From Hymenobacter ginkgonis (GTDB lineage Bacteria; Bacteroidota; Bacteroidia; Cytophagales; Hymenobacteraceae): a DNA stretch of 64,000 nt. The notes under the pieces were generated by a model. The model saw only the letters and a list, made by a program, of their open reading frames with translations, did no database searches and was not told the DNA's origin. The position numbers and the translations under genes are program-made. The first letter of the stretch is position 1; the number at the start of each line of letters is the position of its first letter. The stretch covers positions 1-64,000 of the forward strand of contig NZ_WQKZ01000003.1 of assembly GCF_009755225.1 (NCBI RefSeq), in the 5' to 3' direction. This document shows, piece by piece, positions 36,485 through 45,647 of this stretch.

Positions 36485-36645
36485 GGTGATATAATTCTAT
36501 ATATTTCATATATATATAAGTGAAATGACGTAAAAATGTCGGACAATTGTCTTCCGGTTGGCGGTAGCAGTGAGTAGGCTGCGAGCCCACTTTTGAGACC
36601 TATTTTGGCACCAGCGACTGCCTGCCCCAATCTACCCTTACCGAG

Positions 36646-38088
36646 ATGAAAAAATGGTGCTTGATGCTCTGCGGGCTTGCCTTTGCCGTGGGTAGCCATG
36701 CTCAAACTCTGGTTGCGCCCACCCTAGCCCAGCTACGGCAATACGAGGGACAGTACCAGTACACTGCCGGCCTCACGCTGAAACTAGCGGCCTCGCCCCG
36801 TGACTTGTGCCTCTACGCCCTCATCGCCGATGCCCGCTACCGGCTATCCCCGGTGGGCCCCGATGCTTTTCGCAACCAAGGCGGCGATACAGTGCGCTTT
36901 CAGCGCGATGCGGCCGGCCGCGTAGCTTCCTACGCAATGGGCCAGCAGCGTTTTCGGTTGCTGAAGCGCGGATTGGTTTTCCCTACCCAGATGTGGTACC
37001 CGCGCCAGGCCTCGGCGCAGCCCTTTGCCTATCGCTACACCGTGCCTGCTGCCACTACCGATGGCCTGCCGGTGCGCACCCTCCAAGGCACGGGCCTCGA
37101 CCCCGCGCTGCTCGCTGCTATGGTCGGTAAAATTGTTGATGGCAGCTACCCTAATATTCACAGCGTCTTGATTATCAAAGACGGCAGCCTAGTATTTGAA
37201 GAATACTTTTATGAGTACCAGCGCGATAGCCTGCACGCCTTGCGGTCGGCCAGCAAAAGCTTTGTGTCGGCCTTGACGGGTATTGCGCTAGCGCGCGGCC
37301 TGCTAGCCAGCGTGCAGCAGCCAGTAGCCGCGCAGTTCCCGGAGTATGTACTTCAACATAATTCGGCTGACAAGCAGCGGATTACCATCGAAAACCTGCT
37401 GACTAACCAGAGCGGCCTCGATTGTGATATTAGCAATGAGAAGTCGGAGGGCAACGAAACCAAAATGGATTACTCGGCTGATTGGGTGAAGTTTACGCTC
37501 GACTTGCCAATGCTCGACCAGCCCGGCACTACGGGTCGCTACTGCTCGGGCAACCCTATTACACTGGGGCGCCTTGTCGAGAAGCAGGCGAAAGTGCCCC
37601 TGCCCGAGTTTGCTAGGCGCTACCTATTTGCGCCGCTGGGCATCAAGCAGTTCAACTGGCGGTTCGTGCCCGATTCGACCAGCGCCGAGACGTATTGCCA
37701 GCTGTCGTTGCGGCCCCGCGACATGGCCAAGTTTGGCTTGCTCTACCTCAACCAAGGGCGCTGGCAGGGCCAGCAGCTTGTGCCAGCTAGTTGGGTAGCG
37801 GCTTCCCTCGCGCCGCACTCGGTGGTGCAAGGCGTAAGCTACGGTTACCTGTGGTGGCTCAAGTATTTGGATTGCAATGGCGTGCGCTACCAAGGCGCTA
37901 TGGCTCAGGGCAATGGTGGCCAGCGCATCGCGCTGTGGCCCCAGCAGCGGCTGGTAGTAGTAGTGACGGGTGGTAACTACAACCAGCAGTCGCCCGCTGA
38001 TGAGTTGATTGCCAAGTATATCCTGGCCGCGTTTAACAAGCCAGCTTTGCCAGCGGTCAGCGGCACTACGTCAAAAACAGGTCGCTAA
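36646..38088 (+). CDS. secreted serine hydrolase, beta-lactamase/class C type
   Basis: 480 residues with a signal peptide (ending AVGSHAQ). N-terminal ~140 residues form a short beta domain. The core is of the class C beta-lactamase/penicillin-binding-protein type: nucleophile SxxK at Ser201/Lys204 (LRSASKSFVSALTG), Tyr motif GRYCSGN (~296-302), and NGGQRIALWPQQRLVVVVTGGN near the C-terminus replacing the usual HTG/KTG box. Family members act as esterases or D-peptidases rather than antibiotic resistance enzymes. The 3' end overlaps the convergent glycosyltransferase gene by 23 bases. Confidence 0.85.
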   Translation: MKKWCLMLCGLAFAVGSHAQTLVAPTLAQLRQYEGQYQYTAGLTLKLAASPRDLCLYALIADARYRLSPVGPDAFRNQGGDTVRFQRDAAGRVASYAMGQQRFRLLKRGLVFPTQMWYPRQASAQPFAYRYTVPAATTDGLPVRTLQGTGLDPALLAAMVGKIVDGSYPNIHSVLIIKDGSLVFEEYFYEYQRDSLHALRSASKSFVSALTGIALARGLLASVQQPVAAQFPEYVLQHNSADKQRITIENLLTNQSGLDCDISNEKSEGNETKMDYSADWVKFTLDLPMLDQPGTTGRYCSGNPITLGRLVEKQAKVPLPEFARRYLFAPLGIKQFNWRFVPDSTSAETYCQLSLRPRDMAKFGLLYLNQGRWQGQQLVPASWVAASLAPHSVVQGVSYGYLWWLKYLDCNGVRYQGAMAQGNGGQRIALWPQQRLVVVVTGGNYNQQSPADELIAKYILAAFNKPALPAVSGTTSKTGR

Positions 38089-39079
38089 AACGCTTTTTGC
38101 CCTGCAAAAAATACGCCCACACCGCGCTGCCCGCGTAGGTGCCTGCCCGCTGGCCAACCAGCAGCCGCGGCTTTGCCAAGCGGCGGCGCTGCTGCCAGTA
38201 GCTCAGCTTTTGGAAAAAATGCATGTGAGCGCGGCCCACCGCTTGGGCTTCGGGCCAGTTGGCGGCTAGTAAGAAGCGCAGGCCCGCCACCCAATCGAGT
38301 ACCAGGCGCCTGGCAAAAGCACTAGCTAACTCGCTGGGAGCTGAGTTTTTATACAGCAAAGCCAGCCCATTGCGAAAGTTGAGGTAGGTTTTGCGGGCAC
38401 TCGACTTGGGTAGCGTGCCGCCCCCCACGTGGTGCACCACGCTGTGCCCACCCGCGTACCAGACTTCATAGCCCGCATTTTGCGCGCGCCAGCAGAAGTC
38501 GATTTCTTCCATGTGGGCAAAAAAAGCCGGCTCCAGCCCGCCCAGCTCTTGCCAGATGCTGGTGCGCACCAGGCAGCAAGCGCCGCTGGCCCAGGCTACA
38601 GGCCGGGCATCGTCGTACTGACCGTGGTCGGTTTCGAGGGTGTCGAACACCCGGCCCCGGCAGAGGGGGTAGGCCAGCTTGTCGAGGTAGCCACCCGCCG
38701 CCCCTGCGTGTTCGAAAAGGGTAGGGTCGCTGAAAGCCAGTATTTTGGGTTGGGCGGCGGCGATGCGTGGGTTAGCGGCTAGCAACTCGCGTAGGGGCGG
38801 CAGCCAGCCAGGCTGCACGGCCACATCAGAATTGAGCAGCACTACGAAAGGACTTTCGACCTGCCGCAGGGCGTGGTTGTAGCCTTCGCAAAACCCGTAG
38901 TTTTCGCTAAAAACCAGCAGCTCCACTGCTGGAAACTCACGTTGCAAGAGCGCCAGCGAGTCGTCGGTCGAGGCATTATCGGCCACTACTACCCGTGCGC
39001 CGGCAGCGTGCGCCAGCACTCCAGGCAAAAACTGCCGCAGAAAGTGCGCCCCGTTGTAGTTGAGGATAACAATGGCCAC
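38066..39079 (-). CDS. glycosyltransferase family 2
   Basis: 337 residues from GTG 39079, giving MAIVILNYNG, the usual GT2 N-terminus. GT-A motifs: VVADNASTDDS, LLNSDVAV (DxD region), PKILAFSD, and WASGACCLVR...EIDFCWRAQNAGYEVWY (catalytic ED). The frame is open upstream to a TTG at 39184, but that stretch is encoded by a 52-base palindrome and is Ala/Ser filler, so I reject it. Adds a sugar to a glycan of unknown kind; alone, not in a cluster. Confidence 0.82.
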   Translation of the reverse strand: MAIVILNYNGAHFLRQFLPGVLAHAAGARVVVADNASTDDSLALLQREFPAVELLVFSENYGFCEGYNHALRQVESPFVVLLNSDVAVQPGWLPPLRELLAANPRIAAAQPKILAFSDPTLFEHAGAAGGYLDKLAYPLCRGRVFDTLETDHGQYDDARPVAWASGACCLVRTSIWQELGGLEPAFFAHMEEIDFCWRAQNAGYEVWYAGGHSVVHHVGGGTLPKSSARKTYLNFRNGLALLYKNSAPSELASAFARRLVLDWVAGLRFLLAANWPEAQAVGRAHMHFFQKLSYWQQRRRLAKPRLLVGQRAGTYAGSAVWAYFLQGKKRFSDLFLT

Positions 39080-39100
39080 GTCGGCGCAGGAGCGCGCAAA

Positions 39101-39152
39101 AGCCGCGTCAGCGAGCGCCGACGTACTTGCTTCGGCGCTCGCTGACGCGGCT
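39101..39152. repeat. perfect palindrome between ybaB and the GT2 gene
   Basis: 21-base perfect arms (AGCCGCGTCAGCGAGCGCCGA and complement, 39101-39121 / 39132-39152) with a 10-base loop. Intergenic if the GT2 gene starts at 39079. Likely a ybaB terminator or a REP-type element of another family. Confidence 0.7.
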
Positions 39153-39173
39153 GAGGGGGGTAGGGGTGCCAAA

Positions 39174-39512
39174 CTAGGCACCAAAATTACTGAGGTCGAG
39201 CCCCGGAATGTTGGGCATCAGGCCGCTGGTTTGGCGCTGAAGCTCTTGCTTGGCCTGCTCGCCGGCAGCCTCCAAGGCTTTGTTAACGGCCGCTACCACG
39301 AGGTCGGGGAGCATTTCACGGTCTTCGGGTGTAAGCAGCGAAGGGTCGATGTCGAGTTTAATCAATTGGCGATGGCCGTTGGCAGTAGCTTTCACGAGGC
39401 CGCCGCCTGCTTCGCCGGTGGCGGTAAGGTGCTGAAGCTGCGCCTGGGCTTGCTGCATTTTATCTTGCAGCTCCTTCACTTTGCCCATCATGCCCATCAT
39501 GTCGAATGCCAT
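39174..39512 (-). CDS. YbaB/EbfC nucleoid-associated protein
   Basis: 112 residues, normal size. N-terminal helix FDMMGMMGKVKELQDKMQQAQ (heptad pattern), then a beta sheet (GGGLVKATANGHRQLIKLDIDPSLL) and a C-terminal helix (DLVVAAVNKALEAAGEQAKQEL). Forms a dimer that binds DNA; often linked to recombination genes, but here between a glycosyltransferase and a sulfur operon. Confidence 0.92.
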   Translation of the reverse strand: MAFDMMGMMGKVKELQDKMQQAQAQLQHLTATGEAGGGLVKATANGHRQLIKLDIDPSLLTPEDREMLPDLVVAAVNKALEAAGEQAKQELQRQTSGLMPNIPGLDLSNFGA

Positions 39513-39585
39513 ACGTAGTTGCGTTAGGTGCCTCTAAGATGCTAGAAGCGTATTTGAGTAGGGTATTTGCCAGCGCGCACACCGG

Positions 39586-39593
39586 CAAATTTA
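39586..39593 (-). promoter_or_regulatory. ybaB -7 box TAAATTTG
   Basis: Exact TAnnTTTG on the minus strand, 74 bases upstream of the ybaB ATG; the surrounding TAAATTTGCCGG is identical to the box before the egtB-like gene (7277-7288). Confidence 0.5.
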
Positions 39594-39652
39594 GGACTAA
39601 ACACGGGGGAGGGGCGGAATAGTTTTGGGCCTGCCGCTGGCAAAAGGAGCCG

Positions 39653-40957
39653 CTACGCGAAAAGACCGGCTGCGTAGTGCCATATAGCCCCGAAATCGAC
39701 CTTGCGCAGTGCCCACAAGCTCCACACCACTATCATCAGCCCTACCCCCAAAAACATCCAGCGGGTAGCAATGCGGCCCGCCAAGCGTGCAGCAATGGGC
39801 GCCGCGGCTACGCCGCCCACAATAAGCCCCAGAATGATTTGCCAATCGGAAATACCCCGGATGGAGAAAAATGTGAGCGCGCTGGCAAACGTGACGAAAA
39901 ATTCGACCAAGCTCACGGTGCCGATGACGTACTGCGGCGTGCGGCCGTTGGCGATGAGCGTGCTCGTAACCAGCGGCCCCCAGCCACCGCCGCCAAATGA
40001 ATCGAGGAAGCCGCCGGCACCGGCCAGCCAGCCCGCATTCTTGACCTTGCGGCGCTTTTGGGCCTGCTTCCGAATGGCCTTGCTGATGATGCGCAAGCCC
40101 AAAATGAGCAGGTATACCGCCAAAAAGGGTTTGATGTAGTCGGCATATCGCTCGCCGAAGTGCGCTAGCAGAAAGGCGCCACTGATTGAGCCGGCAATGC
40201 CCGGCAGTAGCAACACCTTGAATAAGCGCTTGTTGACGTTGCCGAAGCGGTAGTGATTATAGCCCGAAGCCCCGCTGGCAAACATCTCGGCCGTGTGGAT
40301 GCTGCCGCTCACCGCCGCCGGCGTCAGCCCCAGCGACATCAGGCTGATGGCCGACACCACGCCGTAGCCCATGCCTAGCATACCATCAATGAGCTGGGCC
40401 ACAAACCCTACCCCCACAAACGTGTAAAAGGTGCCCGAATTGCTGGCTATGTGCCACACCTGCTGCCAGGTGAAGTAATAAGATAAGATATTGAATACCA
40501 AAAACAATGCAAAAGCCCCGAGCGTGTACGTGGCCACGCGCCGCCAATAGTCAATGGCCGCAGCCTCATCGGCGGGGCCGAGGGCCGCCACGGCGTGCAG
40601 CCGCCGGGCCGACGACGCGGCCCGCACGCGGCCGTGCAGGGCGGCATCGTCGGTGGCCACCAGCACGAGGTCGTGGCCCACGAGGTCGTCGGGCTCGAAC
40701 GCCCGCAGGCGCAGAATAACCTGCGCGTGCTGCGCGGCTAAGGCATACAGGGCGGGTAGCAGCTGCGGGGCCACTACCGTAACGGCGGCGTGCGGATGCT
40801 CGTGCAGCACAGCCGTAAGCTGCGCTAGGGCCTCGTGGCCGCCGCCCACCAGTAGCACCCGGCGCTGCTCCAGGTCCAGAAACACGGGTAGGGAAGGGCC
40901 CGCCGAAGAGGCAGCAGCTACCACCGGAGACGCAGTCGAAAGCAGGTCAGTAGCCAT
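39653..40957 (-). CDS. TauE/SafE-type transporter fused to a truncated siroheme-synthase (CysG N-terminal) domain
   Basis: 434 residues. Residues 23-125 match the precorrin-2 dehydrogenase/ferrochelatase Rossmann domain of siroheme synthase: FLDLEQRRVLLVGGG (26-40), VTVVAPQLLPAL, LVLVATDDAAL with ATDD at 101-104. The domain stops before the conserved N-V-D-P...F-P segment needed for substrate. Residues ~143-434 form a TauE/SafE (TSUP) permease of about eight helices (GMLGMGYGVVSAISLMSLG, second half FGGGGWGPLVTSTLIANG). Last gene of the receptor-cysI operon (20-base gap). Inferred role: sulfite or sulfate movement, with NAD- or tetrapyrrole-sensing by the degenerate domain. Confidence 0.85.
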   Translation of the reverse strand: MATDLLSTASPVVAAASSAGPSLPVFLDLEQRRVLLVGGGHEALAQLTAVLHEHPHAAVTVVAPQLLPALYALAAQHAQVILRLRAFEPDDLVGHDLVLVATDDAALHGRVRAASSARRLHAVAALGPADEAAAIDYWRRVATYTLGAFALFLVFNILSYYFTWQQVWHIASNSGTFYTFVGVGFVAQLIDGMLGMGYGVVSAISLMSLGLTPAAVSGSIHTAEMFASGASGYNHYRFGNVNKRLFKVLLLPGIAGSISGAFLLAHFGERYADYIKPFLAVYLLILGLRIISKAIRKQAQKRRKVKNAGWLAGAGGFLDSFGGGGWGPLVTSTLIANGRTPQYVIGTVSLVEFFVTFASALTFFSIRGISDWQIILGLIVGGVAAAPIAARLAGRIATRWMFLGVGLMIVVWSLWALRKVDFGAIWHYAAGLFA

Positions 40958-40977
40958 AGTTAGTAGTAAAATAAAGC

Positions 40978-42696
40978 TTAATCGTGGAAGTCCAAGCCCT
41001 TTACCGTGGCTTTTACGACCCCCGTGCGCACCACAAAGTCGCCAAAACCCTCGCCGGGCTGGCGGCTAGCGGCGTAGGCGGCCAGCAGCGGCGACAGTTC
41101 GCGCAGGATGCCGTCTTCGTCTAGCATTTCGCGGTAGAGCTTATTGAGGCGCTCGCCGGCGTGGTTGGCGCCCAAGTAGAGGTTGTAACGGCCGGGGGCG
41201 CGGCCTACTAGCCCAATTTCGCCTAGGTAGGGGCGGGCGCAGCCGTTGGGGCAGCCCGTCATGCGCAGTAAAATACCGGCCTCGGCCAAGCCATGGGCTC
41301 GGATAACGGCGTCGAGCTTATCGAGCAGTTGCGGCAGGTAGCGCTCGGCTTCGGCAAAGGCTTGCGAGCACGTATTGAGGGCCACGCAGGCCAGGGCATC
41401 GCGACGCAACTTGGTGAGTTGGTCGGCTTTGGGAGCAGCGCCGTTCTCTTCCAGAATGGCCTGAATGCGGTCGCGGTGGCCGGGGGCAATGTTGCCCAAA
41501 ATCAGGTTTTGGTTGCCAGTCAGGCGGAAGTCGCCGGTGTGGAACCCGCTGATTTCGCGCAGCGCCGACTTCACGCGGTAGCCCGGCCGGTCGAGGATGC
41601 GGCCACCCTCAATGAATAGCACCAGGTTGGAGAGGCCGGTCGCGGCGTTGGTCGTCCACCCAAACGCGTCGTTGGACGTGTGGAACTGGTAGGGCCGGGC
41701 CGGGGCCAGCTCGTAGCCCAGGCGCTGGTGCAGCTCGGCCACGAAGGCGGGCAGGCCCACGCGGTCGATGGTGTACTTGAGGCGCGAGAGCTTGCGGTTT
41801 TCACGGTTGCCCCAATCGCGCTGAATGGTTACGATTTTCTCGCACACGTTCACCACCTCCGCCGTGGGCACGAAGCCAATCACGTCGGCCAGGCGGGGGT
41901 AGGTTTCGTTCATCCCAAACGTCATACCCAGCCCGCCACCGATAGCTACATCGAAGCCCAGCAGTTGGCCATTTTCCTCAATTGCAATCAGGCCGATGTC
42001 GTTCGAGAAGATGTCCGAGTCGTTGTAGGGGGGTAGGGCCAGCGCAATTTTGAACTTGCGCGGCAGGTAGGTATGCCCATAAATGGGCTCGTCATCGACG
42101 GCCTCGGTGGTTTCCTGCAAGTTGCCATCGAGCCAGATTTCGCGGTAGGCCGTGGTGCGCGGCGTGAGGTGCGCGCTGATGGCCTTCGCTAGCTCATACA
42201 CTTCCTCGTGCACCGCCGACTCGTGCGGGTTGGTGTTGCACATCACGTTGCGGTTCACGTCGCCGCAGCCCGCAATGCTGTCCATCTGCACCTCGTTGAA
42301 GCCCTGGATAGCGGCCGGCAAATTGCGCTTCAGCACGCCGTGCAGCTGGAAGGTTTGGCGGGTAGTCAGCTTCATGGTGCCGTTGCCGTAGGCATCGGAC
42401 AGCGCATCCATGCGCTGCCACTGCGGGGCCGAAGCCACGCCGCCCGGCACGCGCACCCGAATCATAAACGAGAACAACGGCTCCAGCTTCTGGCGCTTGC
42501 GCTCGCTGTCGAGGTCGCGGTCCGTTTGCTGGTACGAACCGTGAAACTTGATGAGGTGCGTATCGTCGGGGTTGAGGGCGCCGGTCAGGCGGTTGCGTAG
42601 GCTGTCTACCAGCGTGCCGCGCAGGTAGCGGCTAGCTATCTTGACGTGCTCGACCTCGGAGAGCTTGGGGGGGGTAGGGGCTAGGATGTCGGACAT
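40978..42696 (-). CDS. cysI: assimilatory sulfite reductase hemoprotein subunit
   Basis: 572 residues, family length. Cysteine set for the siroheme-[4Fe-4S] centre: Cys437 and Cys443 (CVALNTC) and Cys482/Cys486 (TGCPNGC). The two sulfite/nitrite reductase half-repeats are visible (RVPGGVASAPQW..., QTFQLHGVLK; IGLVGRAPGRYNLYLG). Reduces sulfite to sulfide using electrons from CysJ, encoded in the neighbouring operon. 47 bases after the TonB receptor gene. Confidence 0.95.
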   Translation of the reverse strand: MSDILAPTPPKLSEVEHVKIASRYLRGTLVDSLRNRLTGALNPDDTHLIKFHGSYQQTDRDLDSERKRQKLEPLFSFMIRVRVPGGVASAPQWQRMDALSDAYGNGTMKLTTRQTFQLHGVLKRNLPAAIQGFNEVQMDSIAGCGDVNRNVMCNTNPHESAVHEEVYELAKAISAHLTPRTTAYREIWLDGNLQETTEAVDDEPIYGHTYLPRKFKIALALPPYNDSDIFSNDIGLIAIEENGQLLGFDVAIGGGLGMTFGMNETYPRLADVIGFVPTAEVVNVCEKIVTIQRDWGNRENRKLSRLKYTIDRVGLPAFVAELHQRLGYELAPARPYQFHTSNDAFGWTTNAATGLSNLVLFIEGGRILDRPGYRVKSALREISGFHTGDFRLTGNQNLILGNIAPGHRDRIQAILEENGAAPKADQLTKLRRDALACVALNTCSQAFAEAERYLPQLLDKLDAVIRAHGLAEAGILLRMTGCPNGCARPYLGEIGLVGRAPGRYNLYLGANHAGERLNKLYREMLDEDGILRELSPLLAAYAASRQPGEGFGDFVVRTGVVKATVKGLDFHD

Positions 42697-42743
42697 GGAT
42701 TTGCTAGTAGTTGCTTATTCGCGTGTTTTTACCACAGAAGTTT

Positions 42744-45647
42744 TTAGTGCAGCACTGTGGCGTCGAAGGTGATGCTGGCGTAGTACAGCGCCCCGATGGT
42801 GGGGCCCGCTACATACTGGTAGTAGCGGTTATCAAACAGGTTGGTGCCGCCAATTTTGATGGTTGATTTCAAGTTCGGCACCCGCAGGTTCACTTGGGCG
42901 TCGAAGTTGGCGTAGCTCGGTACTTGGCCGTTGGCCAGCGGGCTTTCCCAGTAGAAAGACGTTTGCCAATGGTACACAATGTTGAAGCCGAGGTTGCGCA
43001 CAATTTCACGGTTGCCAAACGAGGCGCTGCCCGCCCACTTCGGAGTATTAAAACCCGTTACGAACACATCAGTTTCATTATTGGCCGAAAGGGCGTTGTA
43101 ATTGACGTTGCCGCCCACCGTGTATTTGCCAATGAAGTTGTAAGTCAGGCCCAACGTCGAGCCATAGCTGTGGTAATTCTGGCGTGAATTGGTGTACACG
43201 CGGTAGCGGTCCTGGCGGGCATCGCGGTTGGCGCGCAGGGCAGCCAGGGCGGCGGCATCAGTGCCCACGCTTACCTGGGCACCATTGGCGTCTTTGGGCA
43301 CGCTCACCTCTACCTGGCCCAAAAAGCCAGAGTACACGTTGTAGTAAGCGTCGGCGTCGATGGCCAAGCGATTGTCCAGCAATACGCTGCGGTAGCCCAC
43401 CTCGTAGGCGTTGATTTGCTCGGGCTGCTCGGTGGCTAGGTTGGCTACTTGCAGCAGGCTGCTATTTTGGGGCAGCACGGCGGCCTGGGCGGCGGTGGTG
43501 CCGTTGTTGGCGGCCACGTAGGCATTCACGGCTGCGTTGAAGCGGTCGATGCTGGTGCGGGTGTACGAATTCTGCAGGTAGTTCAGGCCCTCGTTCACGC
43601 GGGCCAGGCCGCCTACCCGGCGCACGTTGCCGTTGTTCACGAAGGAAAGCGCCTCGAACAGCGACGGGAAACGCCAGCCATTTTGGTACGAAGCGCGGAA
43701 ATTGTGCTTCTCGGCCAGCGTGTACACGGCCGCCAGGCGCGGGTTTACTTTGGCCGTAAACTCGGGATTGTAATCGACGCGCAGCGAGCCGGTCAGCTTT
43801 AGTTTATCACCCAGCAACAATTTGGTAGCCTGGGCGAAAGCCCCAAACTTCTTGTAGTACACGTAGTCGCCGCCGGGCTGGTTGCGCTCGGCCAGCGGGA
43901 GGCTAAAGTCCACGAAGTTGTTGCCATCGGGGATAATCTGGTACACGCGGGCATCGGCGCCCACAATTACATCCACGAATTTGATGCGCTGGCCCAGGTT
44001 CCAAACGCCCTCGCTGTGGTAGGTGCGGCTGTGCTGCGTGAGCGCCGCCCCGCCCGGAATGGGCGCGCCCTTCACGTTCACGCCGCTATCCCAGTTATTG
44101 ATGCCCACTATCTGCGCCTTCAAGTCGTTGAAGGCCTGCGTGCCAGGCTCGGCGCGACCGGCGTCGGCGGCCTGGCGAGCCGCTACCATGGCCGGGCCCA
44201 GGGCTGTGCCAGCGGCTAGCTGCTTTTGCAGCGCGCTGCTAAACTTGGCACCCCACACGGCGTTCGAGCCATTTTGCAAGTCCAGGTTTAGGGCCAACGG
44301 ATTGAGGTTGTAGGAGTTGCCAGTGTTTTCGAGCAGCGTATACGCCCGCACTACAAAATCGCTCCCCTTCAATTCCAGCTTGTGGTTTTGCACCGTCACG
44401 CCGTCGAGCTGAATCTTATTACCGCGCTGAAACACGCCGTCCATCAGCCCGAAGCGGTAGCCGTAGCTCAGCTCCAGCTTGTCGGTGAGCTTGTATGCCA
44501 CCGTGGCGTCGGCCTTGATGTTGCGCACAATGGGATTCACCAAATCCTTCTCGTAGTAGCCCGTGCGCGTTACGGTAAATGTCTGGTTTTTACCCTGGTA
44601 GGGAATCGAGATGGACAGCGACGAGTTGGTATCGTCGCCGTAACGGTTCCACAGGTCGGCAGCCGGGTTAAAGCTGCCCGACAACTCCGGGAAGGCCGGG
44701 TTGGCCGTGGCACCCGGTTGTGGGTTTTGGTCGGTTTGGGTGTTCGAAAGCCAGTCGGTGCCGCGTAGGTAGTCAAAATTCACCTTATACGCCCAGCGGC
44801 TATCGCGGCCCAGGGCCTGCGCCCAACGAATAGACGTCTCGGTGAGCACGCTCGGCTTGCGGTCGATGCCATCGACGTGGTTTACCCCAATCTTCTGGTA
44901 CACACTCAGGCCCTGGTAAGTAAAGGGGCTCTTGGTAGTGAGGTTAGCCATGCCGTTAATGGCGTTCATGCCATACAGGGCCGATGCCGCGCCGGGCGTA
45001 ATCTCCACGCTCGCAATGTCCAGCTCGGTCGGCCCAATGGCGTTGCCGAGGGGCACGCCCAGGGTAGCAGCTTGCATATCCACGCCGTCCACGAGCTGCA
45101 TAAAGCGGAAGTTGTTCGGAATGTTAAAGCCCCTGGTATTCGGCACTTTAAAGGTGAGGCTGCTGGTGAGCATCTGCACACCTTTCACGTTTTCAAGGGC
45201 ATCGTAGAAGCTGGGCGCCGGCGATTCCTTAATGGCCCGAATGTCGAGTTTCTCAATCGCTACCGGCGATTTCAGGCGGCTCTCCTCGACCCGCGAGGCT
45301 GACACCACTACTTCGCCCGTGAGCACATCGCGCGATTCCAGCGTAACGGCGATGGGCTGGCTGCCACTGGCAATTTCCAGCTCTTGGGCTTCGTGCCCCA
45401 GTGCGTTGAAAACCAATACGAAGGGGTAGCGTAGCTTGGCTTTGAAGGCGAACTTGCCAGCGGCATCGCTCTGGGTGCCCACACTGGCGCCCTTCACGCT
45501 GATGCTGACGCCAGGCAGCGCTTCCTGGGTGCCTTTTTCGCGCACTACGCCACTAATAGCAATTAATTCGGTTTGGGCAAAAGCCGCTGATACGCTGGCC
45601 AGCAGCAGTATCAGGAACAAGATAAACGAGGGGTAGTAAGGCTTCAT
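42744..45647 (-). CDS. TonB-dependent receptor, first gene of the cysI operon
   Basis: 967 residues from ATG 45647 (an upstream in-frame start would place 16 extra residues before the signal peptide). Signal peptide (FILFLILLLASVSAAFAQ), carboxypeptidase-like beta domain (30-110), plug (130-240, with PNTRGFNIPNNFRFMQLVDGVD and YGMNAINGMANLTTKSP), 22-strand barrel. Not a SusC protein and has no SusD partner. Being co-transcribed with sulfite reductase suggests import of a sulfur compound or of a metal/tetrapyrrole cofactor precursor; the ligand cannot be read from the sequence. Confidence 0.88.
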   Translation of the reverse strand: MKPYYPSFILFLILLLASVSAAFAQTELIAISGVVREKGTQEALPGVSISVKGASVGTQSDAAGKFAFKAKLRYPFVLVFNALGHEAQELEIASGSQPIAVTLESRDVLTGEVVVSASRVEESRLKSPVAIEKLDIRAIKESPAPSFYDALENVKGVQMLTSSLTFKVPNTRGFNIPNNFRFMQLVDGVDMQAATLGVPLGNAIGPTELDIASVEITPGAASALYGMNAINGMANLTTKSPFTYQGLSVYQKIGVNHVDGIDRKPSVLTETSIRWAQALGRDSRWAYKVNFDYLRGTDWLSNTQTDQNPQPGATANPAFPELSGSFNPAADLWNRYGDDTNSSLSISIPYQGKNQTFTVTRTGYYEKDLVNPIVRNIKADATVAYKLTDKLELSYGYRFGLMDGVFQRGNKIQLDGVTVQNHKLELKGSDFVVRAYTLLENTGNSYNLNPLALNLDLQNGSNAVWGAKFSSALQKQLAAGTALGPAMVAARQAADAGRAEPGTQAFNDLKAQIVGINNWDSGVNVKGAPIPGGAALTQHSRTYHSEGVWNLGQRIKFVDVIVGADARVYQIIPDGNNFVDFSLPLAERNQPGGDYVYYKKFGAFAQATKLLLGDKLKLTGSLRVDYNPEFTAKVNPRLAAVYTLAEKHNFRASYQNGWRFPSLFEALSFVNNGNVRRVGGLARVNEGLNYLQNSYTRTSIDRFNAAVNAYVAANNGTTAAQAAVLPQNSSLLQVANLATEQPEQINAYEVGYRSVLLDNRLAIDADAYYNVYSGFLGQVEVSVPKDANGAQVSVGTDAAALAALRANRDARQDRYRVYTNSRQNYHSYGSTLGLTYNFIGKYTVGGNVNYNALSANNETDVFVTGFNTPKWAGSASFGNREIVRNLGFNIVYHWQTSFYWESPLANGQVPSYANFDAQVNLRVPNLKSTIKIGGTNLFDNRYYQYVAGPTIGALYYASITFDATVLH

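Noticed and set aside
39080..39184. 35-codon N-terminal extension of the GT2 gene starting at TTG
   Set aside because: Encoded by a perfect palindrome, low-complexity Ala/Ser, and the GT2 domain begins normally at GTG 39079.
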